A stretch of 64,000 nt of DNA. It comes from Bacillota bacterium. GTDB lineage: Bacteria > Bacillota > Dehalobacteriia > UBA4068 > UBA4997. The first letter of the stretch is position 1, and the number at the start of each line of letters is the position of its first letter. Made by a program: the position numbers and the translations under genes. The DNA is taken from the NCBI GenBank assembly GCA_021771915.1, contig JAETNY010000001.1, positions 62,001-126,000 on the forward strand, written 5' to 3'. Shown here piece after piece: positions 16,985 to 24,764 of this stretch. Under the pieces are notes generated by a model. The model was not told where the DNA came from. It saw only the letters and a list, made by a program, of their open reading frames with translations, and made no database searches.

Positions 16985-17416
16985 ATGCGGCAAAATGGGC
17001 GGCTGCCGGGGCCGGAGGTCAGTCTGGTGTTGGCGGCGTCGCCGGGCTTTGGCCAGCTGCTGCTGTTCTTTGGCGGTGCGCTGGGCTATGGACTGCTGGA
17101 GCTTGTTTGGCGCGGTTTTACGCATTGGTCTATGCTGTTGGCTGGCGGTTTGTGCTTTTGTGCGCTTAATTATCTGGATACCAGTCTGCCGGACTGCGGC
17201 GATTGGCACAAGGCCTGGCTGGGCGGTCTGCTGATTACGGCGGTGGAGTTACTTTGCGGTCTATTCTGTAATTGTTGGCTGGGGCTGGCGGTTTGGGATT
17301 ATTCCCGTTTGCCTTATAATTTTTATGGCCAGATTTGCCTTTCATTTTCCATTATCTGGCTGGCGCTGGCGCGGCTGCTGCTATATCTGGTGCGCTGGCT
17401 GCGTCCTCTGCTTTAA
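16985..17416 (+). CDS. small CmpB-like (ABC transporter type IV) membrane protein
   Basis: A 143-aa protein with four predicted membrane segments. The pattern GLLELVWRGFTHWSM near residue 37 and WLGLAVWDYSRLPYNFYGQIC near 98-118 matches the PF06541-type (ABC_trans_CmpB) family of small Bacillota membrane proteins. Despite the family name, no ATPase partner lies nearby and the role is unknown. AAGGGGGCG precedes the ATG. It starts 75 bp after the aldehyde dehydrogenase gene and may be cotranscribed with it. Confidence 0.7.
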   Translation: MRQNGRLPGPEVSLVLAASPGFGQLLLFFGGALGYGLLELVWRGFTHWSMLLAGGLCFCALNYLDTSLPDCGDWHKAWLGGLLITAVELLCGLFCNCWLGLAVWDYSRLPYNFYGQICLSFSIIWLALARLLLYLVRWLRPLL

Positions 17417-17455
17417 GGCGGCGAAAAAATATTTTTGATTATCAAGGAAAAAAGC

Positions 17456-17484
17456 TTGACACTGGACGTTTCCTGTTGTATAAT
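17456..17484 (+). promoter_or_regulatory. consensus sigma-A promoter of the UPF0122-ffh operon
   Basis: TTGACA and TATAAT, both perfect, separated by 17 bp. This is the strongest promoter match in the window, 52 bp before the start of the UPF0122 gene. Confidence 0.9.
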
Positions 17485-17536
17485 AGACACGTTCTGTGTT
17501 GAGCTTTATTTTATTTTGGCAGAATGAGGGCTGTTT

Positions 17537-17875
17537 ATGGATAAGCTGGGTTATAAATTGCTGTTGTTTGATGTTTATGGCAGCCTGCTTACAGAAAAAC
17601 AGCAGCAGGCGTTGGCTTTAACTTATAATGAAGATTATTCCCTGGGCGAGATTGCGGCCTGGCTGGGAATTAGCCGACAAGCAGTTTTTGATGCTATTCG
17701 GCGCAGTGAGGCGCTGCTGGCCAATTATGAGGAAAAGCTGGGACTGATTAAGCGCAACACGGCGGAGCGCGCTTTGCTGCAAAAGCTGGCGCAGGCTGAA
17801 CAAAACGGCAGCTGGCCGCAGGTGGCGGAAATTCGCCGGCAGTTGGGGCAGCTGATTTCAGCGGCAGAGGAGTAA
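17537..17875 (+). CDS. ylxM: UPF0122 (YlxM) family DNA-binding protein
   Basis: A 112-aa sigma-70 region-4-like helix-turn-helix protein. QQALALTYNEDYSLGEIAAW and LGISRQAVFDAIRRSEALL form the HTH, followed by a helical tail. YlxM genes sit directly before ffh in most Bacillota and are thought to modulate the signal recognition particle; the same order is seen here, with a 36-bp gap. GAGGG lies before the ATG. Confidence 0.9.
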   Translation: MDKLGYKLLLFDVYGSLLTEKQQQALALTYNEDYSLGEIAAWLGISRQAVFDAIRRSEALLANYEEKLGLIKRNTAERALLQKLAQAEQNGSWPQVAEIRRQLGQLISAAEE

Positions 17876-17911
17876 GGACAGAATCAGAAAAAGCGGAAGG
17901 AGGGCTGCACA

Positions 17912-19333
17912 GTGGCGGTATTTAGCAGCCTAGCTGATAAATTACAGGAAACTTTTAAGAAGCTGACCGGCAAGGGCAAGCTGACCGAGAGCGATATTAA
18001 TGAAGCCATGCGCACCGTGCGAATGGCCCTTTTGGAAGCAGACGTCAGCTACAAAGTAGTTAAGGATTTTGTGGCGACGGTTAAGGAACGTGCTTTGGGC
18101 GCGGATATTCTGGGCAGTCTGACGCCTGGCCAGCAGGTTATTAAAATTGTTCAGGAAGAACTTACGGCCTTGATGGGCAGTGAGCAGGCCAGAATTAATA
18201 TGCAGACCAAGCCGCCGACGATTGTTATGATGGCTGGTTTGCAGGGCAGTGGTAAAACAACCTCAGCCGCCAAACTGGCGCAGCTTTTCAAAAAGCAGCA
18301 TCATAAACGGCCGCTGTTGGTGGCTGGCGATATTTACCGTCCGGCGGCTATCAAACAGTTGGAGGTTCTGGGCGAGCAGACTGGTATTCCGGTGTTCTCG
18401 CTGGGGGATAAGGTCAGCCCGGTGGAGATTGCCCGGCAGGGTGTGGAACACGCCATGGCTAACGGCAATGATTTGGTGCTGATTGATACGGCCGGCCGCT
18501 TGCATATTGATGAAGCTTTGATGCAGGAATTGAAAGACATCAAGGCTACGGTGGAGCCGCATGAAATTTTGCTGGTGGTTGACGCGATGGCCGGCCAGGA
18601 CGCGGTTAAAGTGGCGGAAACCTTTAACGCGGAGTTGGAAATCGACGGTCTGGTGCTGACCAAAATGGACGGCGATACCAGAGGCGGCGCGGCGCTTTCC
18701 GCTAAAGCTGTTACCGGCAAGCCGATTAAATTTGTCGGTATGGGTGAAAAGCTGGACGCTATGGAGCCGTTTTATCCTGACCGTATGGCTTCTCGTATTT
18801 TGGGCATGGGCGATGTGCTGACACTGATTGAAAAAGTGCAGGCAGAGGTTGATGACCAAAAAGCCAAAGAGTTGGAAGATAAAATGCGCACCTCCACTTT
18901 CACGCTGGACGATTTTCTGGACCAGATGGCGCAGTTGCGTAAAATGGGCGGCATGAAAGATATGTTGGCGATGATTCCGGGTATTGGTAAACAAATTCGG
19001 GATTTGGAGATTGACGAGCGTGAAATCGGCAAGGTGGAAGCTATCGTGCTTTCCATGACGCCGGCGGAGCGGCAAAATCCGTCCATTTTGAACGCTTCTC
19101 GCAAGCAGCGCGTGGCTCGGGGCAGTGGCGTGCAGGTGCAGCAGGTTAATCGGCTGTTAAAACAGTTTGAGGATACCAAAAAAATGATGAAAAAGCTGAC
19201 GGATTCCGGTATGCTGAAGCCAGAGCGTATTCATAAACCGCGCAACAAAAAGGGCAAGGGCAAAAAAGGCGGCAAGTCCGGCGGCAACCGCAACAGCATG
19301 GGCAGTATGTTCTCCAAGCTGTTGGGGCGATAA
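17912..19333 (+). CDS. ffh: signal recognition particle GTPase Ffh
   Basis: Targets nascent membrane and secreted proteins to FtsY and SecYEG. The 473-aa protein has an N-domain (1-90), a G-domain with GLQGSGKTT near residue 110, DTAGRL near 192 and TKMDGDTRGGA near 249, and a methionine-rich M-domain from about 325 (MRKMGGMKDM-type helices) that binds 4.5S RNA. It ends in a Lys/Gly-rich tail. Translation starts at GTG 17912, with GGAAGGAGGG upstream. ftsY and the 4.5S RNA gene are not in the window. Confidence 0.97.
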   Translation: MAVFSSLADKLQETFKKLTGKGKLTESDINEAMRTVRMALLEADVSYKVVKDFVATVKERALGADILGSLTPGQQVIKIVQEELTALMGSEQARINMQTKPPTIVMMAGLQGSGKTTSAAKLAQLFKKQHHKRPLLVAGDIYRPAAIKQLEVLGEQTGIPVFSLGDKVSPVEIARQGVEHAMANGNDLVLIDTAGRLHIDEALMQELKDIKATVEPHEILLVVDAMAGQDAVKVAETFNAELEIDGLVLTKMDGDTRGGAALSAKAVTGKPIKFVGMGEKLDAMEPFYPDRMASRILGMGDVLTLIEKVQAEVDDQKAKELEDKMRTSTFTLDDFLDQMAQLRKMGGMKDMLAMIPGIGKQIRDLEIDEREIGKVEAIVLSMTPAERQNPSILNASRKQRVARGSGVQVQQVNRLLKQFEDTKKMMKKLTDSGMLKPERIHKPRNKKGKGKKGGKSGGNRNSMGSMFSKLLGR

Positions 19334-19403
19334 ATTAAAGCAATCAGTTTGAAAAAAATTTTCATAATTTTATATATAGATTAAAAAATGGGAGGTGAAA
19401 AAC

Positions 19404-19661
19404 ATGGCAACAAAAATTCGTCTGCGTCGTATGGGCGCAAAAAAAGCACCGTTCTATCGTGTAGTTGTGGCTGATTCTCGCAGCCCACGTGACGGCCGCT
19501 TTATTGAGGAAATCGGCTACTATAACCCCATCTCTGAGCCTGCGGAAATTAAAATTGATGAAGAAAAGGTTTTGAAATGGCTGAAAACAGGCGCTGAACC
19601 TTCAGAAACTGTTAAACAGCTTTTGAAAACCACCGGCATTTGGGCAAAACGCAGCAAATAG
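19404..19661 (+). CDS. rpsP: 30S ribosomal protein S16
   Basis: An 85-aa ribosomal protein; [20 protein letters not shown] at the N-terminus is diagnostic. The ATG at 19404 is preceded by GGGAGGTG; the longer reading from GTG 19395 would start inside the SD. Follows ffh by 70 bp, in the standard Bacillota order. Confidence 0.98.
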   Translation: MATKIRLRRMGAKKAPFYRVVVADSRSPRDGRFIEEIGYYNPISEPAEIKIDEEKVLKWLKTGAEPSETVKQLLKTTGIWAKRSK

Positions 19662-19687
19662 TCTGGTATAAGGGAGATGAATTATTA

Positions 19688-19918
19688 ATGAAGGAACTGG
19701 TTGAACACATGGCTAAATCTCTGGTTACCAAACCAGAGGAGGTGGAGGTTCTGGAGGTTCTGCGTGATGATAACGTGGTTAATCTGGAATTGCACACTGC
19801 CAAAGACGACATGGGTAAGGTTATAGGCAAGCAAGGGCGTATTGCCAAGGCCATGCGTATCGTTTTGAAAGCGGCAGCCAGCACCGAGGGCAAAAAGGCC
19901 AACTTGGATATTGTCTAG
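19688..19918 (+). CDS. khpA: KH-domain RNA-binding protein KhpA
   Basis: A 76-aa single KH domain with the GKVIGKQGRIAKAMR loop (GxxG) near residues 44-58. KhpA pairs with KhpB/Jag in other Bacillota to bind RNA and influence cell division and translation. The start is ATG 19688 with AAGGGAGATG upstream; the reading frame extends further upstream only as overlap with rpsP. Confidence 0.95.
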   Translation: MKELVEHMAKSLVTKPEEVEVLEVLRDDNVVNLELHTAKDDMGKVIGKQGRIAKAMRIVLKAAASTEGKKANLDIV

Positions 19919-19948
19919 CCTTTTAGGCTTGAGGTTACTTTGTTTTGA

Positions 19949-19974
19949 GAGGGAGTCCGCTTGCGGCCTCCCTT
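19949..19974 (+). terminator. hairpin between khpA and rimM, possible attenuator
   Basis: Stem AGGGAG-CCGC/GCGG-CTCCCT with one T/C mismatch and a TT loop, followed by TAAATTTTAAAATT. It is strong in GC but the T tail is imperfect, so partial termination or mRNA processing inside the operon is likely. Confidence 0.6.
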
Positions 19975-20003
19975 AAATTTTAAAATTAAAATGGAGCAAA
20001 TTT

Positions 20004-20546
20004 ATGAGTGCAAAACACCAATATTCGCCGGATGATATGATTATCGTTGGCGAGATTACCGGCGCGCATGGCATTAAGGGTCAGGTCAAGGTGGAGTGTC
20101 TGACAGATTTTCCGGAAATTCGCTTTGCGCCGGGCGCGGAGCTTTTTTTGGAAAAGCAGCAGCGTCTGGTGAAAATTCTGGCCTCCAGTTTGCATAAGGG
20201 GCTTTATCTGCTGACGCTGGAGGGCATAAGCGACCGGGATATGGCGCAGAGCCTGCTGCATACCTATTTGCGCGTGGGCAGAGAGGATTTGCCGCCTCTG
20301 CCGGAAGGCGAATATTATCATTTTCAGCTGATTGGTCTGGCGGTTTATGAGGGCGAGCGTTATCTGGGGCAGTTGGTGGATATTATGGAAACCGGCGCTA
20401 ATGACGTTTACGTGATTAAAAATCCGGAGCCGCAGGCCGGCCTGCCGGCGGAAATTCTGCTGCCCGCCTTGCAAAGCTGTATCTGCCGGGTGGATTTGCC
20501 GGCGGAGCGCATGGAGGTTAAAATTCCGGAGGGGCTGTTAGATTGA
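20004..20546 (+). CDS. rimM: 16S rRNA processing/ribosome maturation factor RimM
   Basis: A 180-aa assembly factor for the 30S head. VGEITGAHGIKGQVKV at residues 12-27 is the RimM N-terminal signature, and the PRC-barrel half begins near residue 95 (EYYHFQLIGLAVY). GGAG precedes the ATG. The stop overlaps the trmD start (TGATG). Confidence 0.96.
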   Translation: MSAKHQYSPDDMIIVGEITGAHGIKGQVKVECLTDFPEIRFAPGAELFLEKQQRLVKILASSLHKGLYLLTLEGISDRDMAQSLLHTYLRVGREDLPPLPEGEYYHFQLIGLAVYEGERYLGQLVDIMETGANDVYVIKNPEPQAGLPAEILLPALQSCICRVDLPAERMEVKIPEGLLD

Positions 20547-21877
20547 TGCGTATTGATATTTTAACGCTTTTTCCGGAAATGTTTGCGCCGATGCAGCAGA
20601 GCATTGTCGGTCGCGCCGTGAAAAATGAACTTTTGCAGCTGAATATCAAAAATATTCGTGATTATACCGGTCCCAAGCATGGGCTGACCGATGATAAGCT
20701 TTATGGCGGCGGTGCCGGTATGGTGATGAAGCCGGAGCCGCTGTTTGAAGCGGTGGCGGATTTGCGGCAAAGCGACGAGCCAGCGAAAACACGTGTGGTG
20801 ATTACCAGCCCGGCCGGTCGGGTGTTTGACCAGCAGGCGGCCGAGGAATTGAGCCGGGCGGAGCAGGTCATTTTTATCTGTGGTCATTATGAGGGCATTG
20901 ACCAGCGTGTGGAGCAGGCTTTGGCGACGGACGTTTTTTCGATTGGCGATTTTGTGCTGACTGGCGGCGAACTGCCGGCGATGGTGATGGCCGATTCTGT
21001 TATTCGTCTGTTGCCGGGGGCGCTGGGGCATGATGAGTCCAGCCAGGAAGAAAGCTTTAGCGAGGATTTGGTTGGGCTGTTGGAGTATCCCCAATATACC
21101 CGGCCGCCGGTTTTTGCAGATATGGCGGTGCCGGAGGTGTTGCTGGGCGGTAATCATGCGGATATTCGCCGTTGGCGGCGAGAGCAGAGTTTGCTGCGCA
21201 CTTGGGAGCGCCGGCCGGAGTTGCTGACTTCAGCGGCACTGACGGACGCGGATATGCAGTTTCTGGCAGAATTGAAAGCTCAGCGCCGGGGGCAGAGCCA
21301 GGTTTGGCTGGCTTTGGTTCATTATCCGGTTTACAATAAAAAGCATGAAGTAATTAACACTTCTATTACCAATTTGGATATTCATGATATTGCCAGAGCC
21401 TCCGCAACTTTTGGGTTGGCTGGTTATTTTCTGGTGCAGCCGGCAGCCGGTCAGCAGGAGTTGATTGGCAGCTTGTTGAAACACTGGCAATATGGCTTTG
21501 GGGCGCGCTATAATCCGGACAGACACGAGGCACTGAGCAAAATCAGTCTGTGTGACAGTCTGACCGATGCCGCGGCGGCTATTACCAGTCAGACCGGGAA
21601 AAAACCGCGCCTGCTGGCCACTTCTGCCCGTCCAACGTCAAATATGTGCGGTTATGCGCAAATGCGTCGGCAGATTGCGGAAAGTGACGAACCTTATCTG
21701 CTGGTGTTCGGCACCGGTTGGGGTCTGACTGATGAAATGCTGGCTGAGATGGACTGGGTGTTGCGGCCGATTTATGGCGTAGGCGTTTATAATCATTTAT
21801 CGGTGCGCAGTGCGGTTTCCATTATTTTAGACCGACTGTTTGGCGAGCGTAATGAGCGCGGCGAATATGACGGTTAA
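20546..21877 (+). CDS. trmD: tRNA (guanine37-N1)-methyltransferase fused to a second SPOUT-type RNA methyltransferase domain
   Basis: Residues 1 to about 235 are a complete TrmD: DILTLFPEMFAPMQQSI at the start, GGGAGMVMKPEP near 54 and the knotted SAM site SIGDFVLTGGELPAM near 131. TrmD makes m1G37 in tRNA, preventing frameshifts. The remaining about 195 residues, from QVWLALVHYPVYNKKHE near 249 to the end, match the PF09936-type (DUF2168, SAM-dependent RNA methyltransferase) family; ARPTSNMCGYAQMR and LVFGTGWGL resemble its cofactor site. That domain is usually encoded by a separate gene following trmD. Here it is one frame without an internal stop. The ATG at 20546 has GGAGGGG upstream; rplS does not follow. 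Confidence 0.93.
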   Translation: MRIDILTLFPEMFAPMQQSIVGRAVKNELLQLNIKNIRDYTGPKHGLTDDKLYGGGAGMVMKPEPLFEAVADLRQSDEPAKTRVVITSPAGRVFDQQAAEELSRAEQVIFICGHYEGIDQRVEQALATDVFSIGDFVLTGGELPAMVMADSVIRLLPGALGHDESSQEESFSEDLVGLLEYPQYTRPPVFADMAVPEVLLGGNHADIRRWRREQSLLRTWERRPELLTSAALTDADMQFLAELKAQRRGQSQVWLALVHYPVYNKKHEVINTSITNLDIHDIARASATFGLAGYFLVQPAAGQQELIGSLLKHWQYGFGARYNPDRHEALSKISLCDSLTDAAAAITSQTGKKPRLLATSARPTSNMCGYAQMRRQIAESDEPYLLVFGTGWGLTDEMLAEMDWVLRPIYGVGVYNHLSVRSAVSIILDRLFGERNERGEYDG

Positions 21878-21884
21878 AAAAACA

Positions 21885-21925
21885 GCAAGCCGAGTTATCC
21901 CTGTTGGGGACAAAACCCGGCTTGC
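21885..21925. terminator. terminator between trmD and the LysM gene
   Basis: GCAAGCCGaGTT pairs with AACcCGGCTTGC, with one mismatch. A run of six A precedes the stem (giving a T tail on the minus strand), so it fits best as the end of the convergent LysM gene, but it can also stop trmD transcripts. Confidence 0.7.
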
Positions 21926-21933
21926 GAGTCGGT

Positions 21934-22506
21934 TCAGCGATTGAGTTTTGCGCCGCAGGTTGGGCAGAAACGGCCGGTACAATCGCCGGTAAAGCTGTTC
22001 AGATTGTGGCTGGCATGGGCGCGCGGCACAAAAATTTTGTCGCCGGGATAAACCATATCCGGGTTTTGGATATGTGGGTTTACCTTTAACAACTCTTTTA
22101 TGCTGATGTTGAAGCATTTGGCCAGCTGATAAATGTTATCATTTTTTCGGATAACATAGATTAGCGGCCGTGGCAGGTTGGCCAGTTCGGCGCAGTATTT
22201 TTCACGTTCGGCCTCCGGCATATCCGTAATGCTGATATCGGCCTGGGGGGCTTCATTCACCAGCGGCGGTCCGGGGATTGTGAAATTCTGGTCTTCCGGA
22301 AAGGCCGGCAGAGGAGTGGGGCGGTCTGCTACGTCTGGTTGGGGCTGGTTCACACAGCCCTCCGGCAAATAAATTTTTTCGCCCAGGGCGATGTTGTTGG
22401 GGTTGGTGATTTGCGGATTGGCCGCCAGAACTTCCGCCAGGCTGCAATTATGCATTTGGGCGATGCTCCAGAGGCTCTCACCTTTTGCTATTATGTGGTA
22501 ATTCAT
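21934..22506 (-). CDS. two-LysM protein with C-terminal CxxC motif
   Basis: A 190-aa protein with LysM domains at residues 2-47 (YHIIAKGESLWSIAQMH) and about 117-162 (YVIRKNDNIYQLAKCFNIS), joined by a proline-rich acidic linker and ending in FCPTCGAKL, a single CxxC. There is no signal peptide or membrane segment, as in spore-coat or cortex LysM proteins such as SafA, which are made in the mother cell. AGGAGG precedes the ATG at 22506; a longer frame to 22578 has no SD. A forespore-coat role is inference only. Confidence 0.75.
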   Translation of the reverse strand: MNYHIIAKGESLWSIAQMHNCSLAEVLAANPQITNPNNIALGEKIYLPEGCVNQPQPDVADRPTPLPAFPEDQNFTIPGPPLVNEAPQADISITDMPEAEREKYCAELANLPRPLIYVIRKNDNIYQLAKCFNISIKELLKVNPHIQNPDMVYPGDKIFVPRAHASHNLNSFTGDCTGRFCPTCGAKLNR

Positions 22507-22655
22507 GCTTTTCCTCCTTTTCGTCTTGTCTGTATTCCGCTGCTTGATATATATTATTGTATAGCTTAAGGTTGGCATTGGTTACAGCCTGCGTTAAAAA
22601 ATAAGTTTAAATTTTCTGTTGACAGGCCAAAAGTTTTTAATAAAGCTATTTAAAT

Positions 22656-22684
22656 TTGCTGCAATTTGTGCTATTATATATAAT
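22656..22684 (+). promoter_or_regulatory. sigma-A-type promoter of ylbF
   Basis: TTGCTG and TATAAT with a 17-bp spacer, 59 bp before the ylbF start. Confidence 0.65.
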
Positions 22685-22743
22685 GTATATTTTTGTAATA
22701 AACTTTTAGTTAAAAATGCTTTAATTTTAATGAGGTTTTTGTG

Positions 22744-23175
22744 ATGAGTTTTGAGAAGCATGAAAAAATCTTCCAGACAGCTGACCACCTGGCAGAATTG
22801 CTGCGCACCAGCCCGGAATATACACATTATATTCAAGCGCGCGAGCGTTTGTTGCAGGATCCGGTTAACCGCAAAATTTTTATGGAACTGCGCCAGAAAC
22901 AATATGATTTGGAAGACAGCCTTTCAGAGGGCGAGGAGTTTAACCAGAAGCAGCGCTTTGTTAATGATTTAATGATGTCGGTGGCGCTGAACCCGGTGGT
23001 TAACGATTATTTGAATGCGGAGTATAATTTTGGCCGCATTATTGAACATATCAGTGAGATTTTTGAACCGATAATTCCTTATGACGATTTTGAAGATGAC
23101 AGCGTTGGGGAGTTGTTCAGTTTGTTGGAAACAGCGGATAAAAAGGCGCCCGGTGAGACAAGCTATCTTAATTAA
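22744..23175 (+). CDS. ylbF: YlbF/YmcA-family regulator
   Basis: A 143-aa all-helical protein: AELLRTSPEYTHYIQARERL near residue 18 and DPVNRKIFMELRQKQYDLED near 39 are the family pattern. In Bacillus the YlbF-YmcA-YaaT (Y) complex associates with RNase Y and affects mRNA processing, competence and sporulation. It ends in a 30-residue acidic tail. ATG 22744 (after an in-frame GTG) with GAGG 8 bases upstream. Confidence 0.82.
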   Translation: MSFEKHEKIFQTADHLAELLRTSPEYTHYIQARERLLQDPVNRKIFMELRQKQYDLEDSLSEGEEFNQKQRFVNDLMMSVALNPVVNDYLNAEYNFGRIIEHISEIFEPIIPYDDFEDDSVGELFSLLETADKKAPGETSYLN

Positions 23176-23225
23176 GAAGCGCTTGTGGGGCGGATTGATT
23201 TTTTTGATAACTGAGGTGCCGGTTT

Positions 23226-23642
23226 ATGTCCAATAATAAAACAGCATCACGCAGAATGACCAAGCAGCGTCAGGCGATTATTAACATGTTGGCAAAATCC
23301 AAGGAACACCCAACTGCAGAAATGATTTATGCGGCGGTGCGCCAGGAATTGCCGGATATCAGCCTGGGTACGGTATATCGTAATTTGCAGTTTTTGGTAG
23401 CGGAGGGGCAAGTGCATGAGATTGCGCAGGGGCGTGTGGGTTCGCGCTTTGACGGCAATTTGCTGCCGCATAGTCACTTTTTTTGCCAAAGTTGCGGCGC
23501 AGTTTATGATATACCGGCTTATGAGGCGGAGATTTCCCCGGAATGTCTGCATAATATGCCCGGCCAGCTGTTAAATCAGCGTACCGATTTTTTTGGTATC
23601 TGTCAGGATTGTCTGGCGGCTGAAAGGGTTAAAAAAGCTTAA
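23226..23642 (+). CDS. Fur-family (PerR-like) metalloregulator
   Basis: A 138-aa regulator with an N-terminal winged helix (TKQRQAIINMLAKSKEHPTAEMIYAAV) and SLGTVYRNLQFL as the recognition helix, followed by a dimerisation domain. Two CxxC pairs, FFCQSCG near residue 83 and GICQDCL near 123, form the structural zinc site. RFDGN and HSHFF near 70-81 give regulatory metal ligands as in PerR or Fur. A peroxide or iron role cannot be separated by eye. GAGGTG precedes the ATG; 50 bp after ylbF. Confidence 0.88.
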   Translation: MSNNKTASRRMTKQRQAIINMLAKSKEHPTAEMIYAAVRQELPDISLGTVYRNLQFLVAEGQVHEIAQGRVGSRFDGNLLPHSHFFCQSCGAVYDIPAYEAEISPECLHNMPGQLLNQRTDFFGICQDCLAAERVKKA

Positions 23643-23680
23643 AAACAAAAAATAAAAAGCTAAATATGGAGGAATATTTG

Positions 23681-24736
23681 ATGTCAATTATGGGTATGCG
23701 GGAATGGTTCCGCAAAAACAGAATTACGATGGTGGTGATTTTTGTTCTGCTGCTGATTGGTTTGCTGATTTCTTACGGCCGTTTTGGCGCCAGCTCCACC
23801 TACACGGCAGCAGACTATGAGAAAATGGTAACGCAGGCCAGAGAGGCCTATGCGTCTGACCCGAAAGCGCCAGAAAATGTTTATGGCATGTATCAGGCGC
23901 TGGCCACTTATGTTGATTTTTTGAGCCACAATAAGGGGGAACAGGAGCAGATTAAAACGCTGGACGCTGAAGCGGTTGGCTATTATGACGAGTATTATGC
24001 GCTGCTGGCTGAAGAAGCCAAAGCTGCTTATCAGGCGGAGCCTAACTATACCAACGCTTATATGCTGGCGCAGTATTTGTATGAGCGCGCTCGGGCGCAG
24101 GCGTCTATGGAGGGTATGGACGGCGGCGTAGCCATGCAGAAAGAGATGACTAACTGGCTGGTGGTAGCTATGGGTCATCGTGTTGATGAAATTAATGTTG
24201 AGTTGGCGGAAACTCCTGATGATGCGGCTAAACTGGCCGATTTGGCAGACGCTGTCGGCGCGTTGGCTTATTATAAGCATGAGCAGGATAACACTTATGA
24301 TGTCACTCCGGAATATCAGCAGTCTTTGGATTTGTATCAGCAGGCAATTGCCAATATTCCGGCTGACTTGGACCCGTCTGTTGCAGTTGAATATTATGTT
24401 GGCGCGGCCAGCTGTGCCTATAATCTGGACGATATTGCCAAGGCAGAGGAATTTTATAAGTCAGCTATTGCCTTGGCGCCGGACAATTATAATGCTAATG
24501 TTGGCTATGCTTCTTTGATGCTGAATGTTGGCCGTATTGATGAATCGCTGGAATTTTTGAATGCTTATCAGGCGATGCTGAAAGAGGACGATCCCGATTA
24601 TGCAAGCGTGCAGCAGTATATTGAGTCAGTACAGGCTTTGAAAGAGCAGTTGGACAATCCGCCGGAGCCGGAAGATGACGGAGAAGAGAACGGCGACGAA
24701 AATCAGAACGGTGAGGGCGGCGAAAATAACAACTAA
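23681..24736 (+). CDS. membrane-anchored tetratricopeptide-repeat protein
   Basis: A 351-aa protein with one membrane segment (about residues 17-35) and an external or cytoplasmic helical region containing TPR-like units, clearest at about 220-310 (AVEYYVGAASCAYNLDDIAKAEEFYKSA and LAPDNYNANVGYASLMLNVGRIDESLEFL-type pairs). The last 30 residues are almost all Glu, Asp, Asn and Gly. The ATG at 23681 has TGGAGG at a spacing of 8; the ATG at 23666 overlaps that SD. Function unknown; TPR anchors usually scaffold protein complexes. Confidence 0.75.
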   Translation: MSIMGMREWFRKNRITMVVIFVLLLIGLLISYGRFGASSTYTAADYEKMVTQAREAYASDPKAPENVYGMYQALATYVDFLSHNKGEQEQIKTLDAEAVGYYDEYYALLAEEAKAAYQAEPNYTNAYMLAQYLYERARAQASMEGMDGGVAMQKEMTNWLVVAMGHRVDEINVELAETPDDAAKLADLADAVGALAYYKHEQDNTYDVTPEYQQSLDLYQQAIANIPADLDPSVAVEYYVGAASCAYNLDDIAKAEEFYKSAIALAPDNYNANVGYASLMLNVGRIDESLEFLNAYQAMLKEDDPDYASVQQYIESVQALKEQLDNPPEPEDDGEENGDENQNGEGGENNN

Positions 24737-24764
24737 ATCAAGTTAAAGGGAGAGGTGGTCTAAT

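Noticed and set aside
18263-19075. 270-codon ORF antisense to ffh
   Set aside because: His/Gln-rich shadow of the Ffh coding strand; no promoter or SD.
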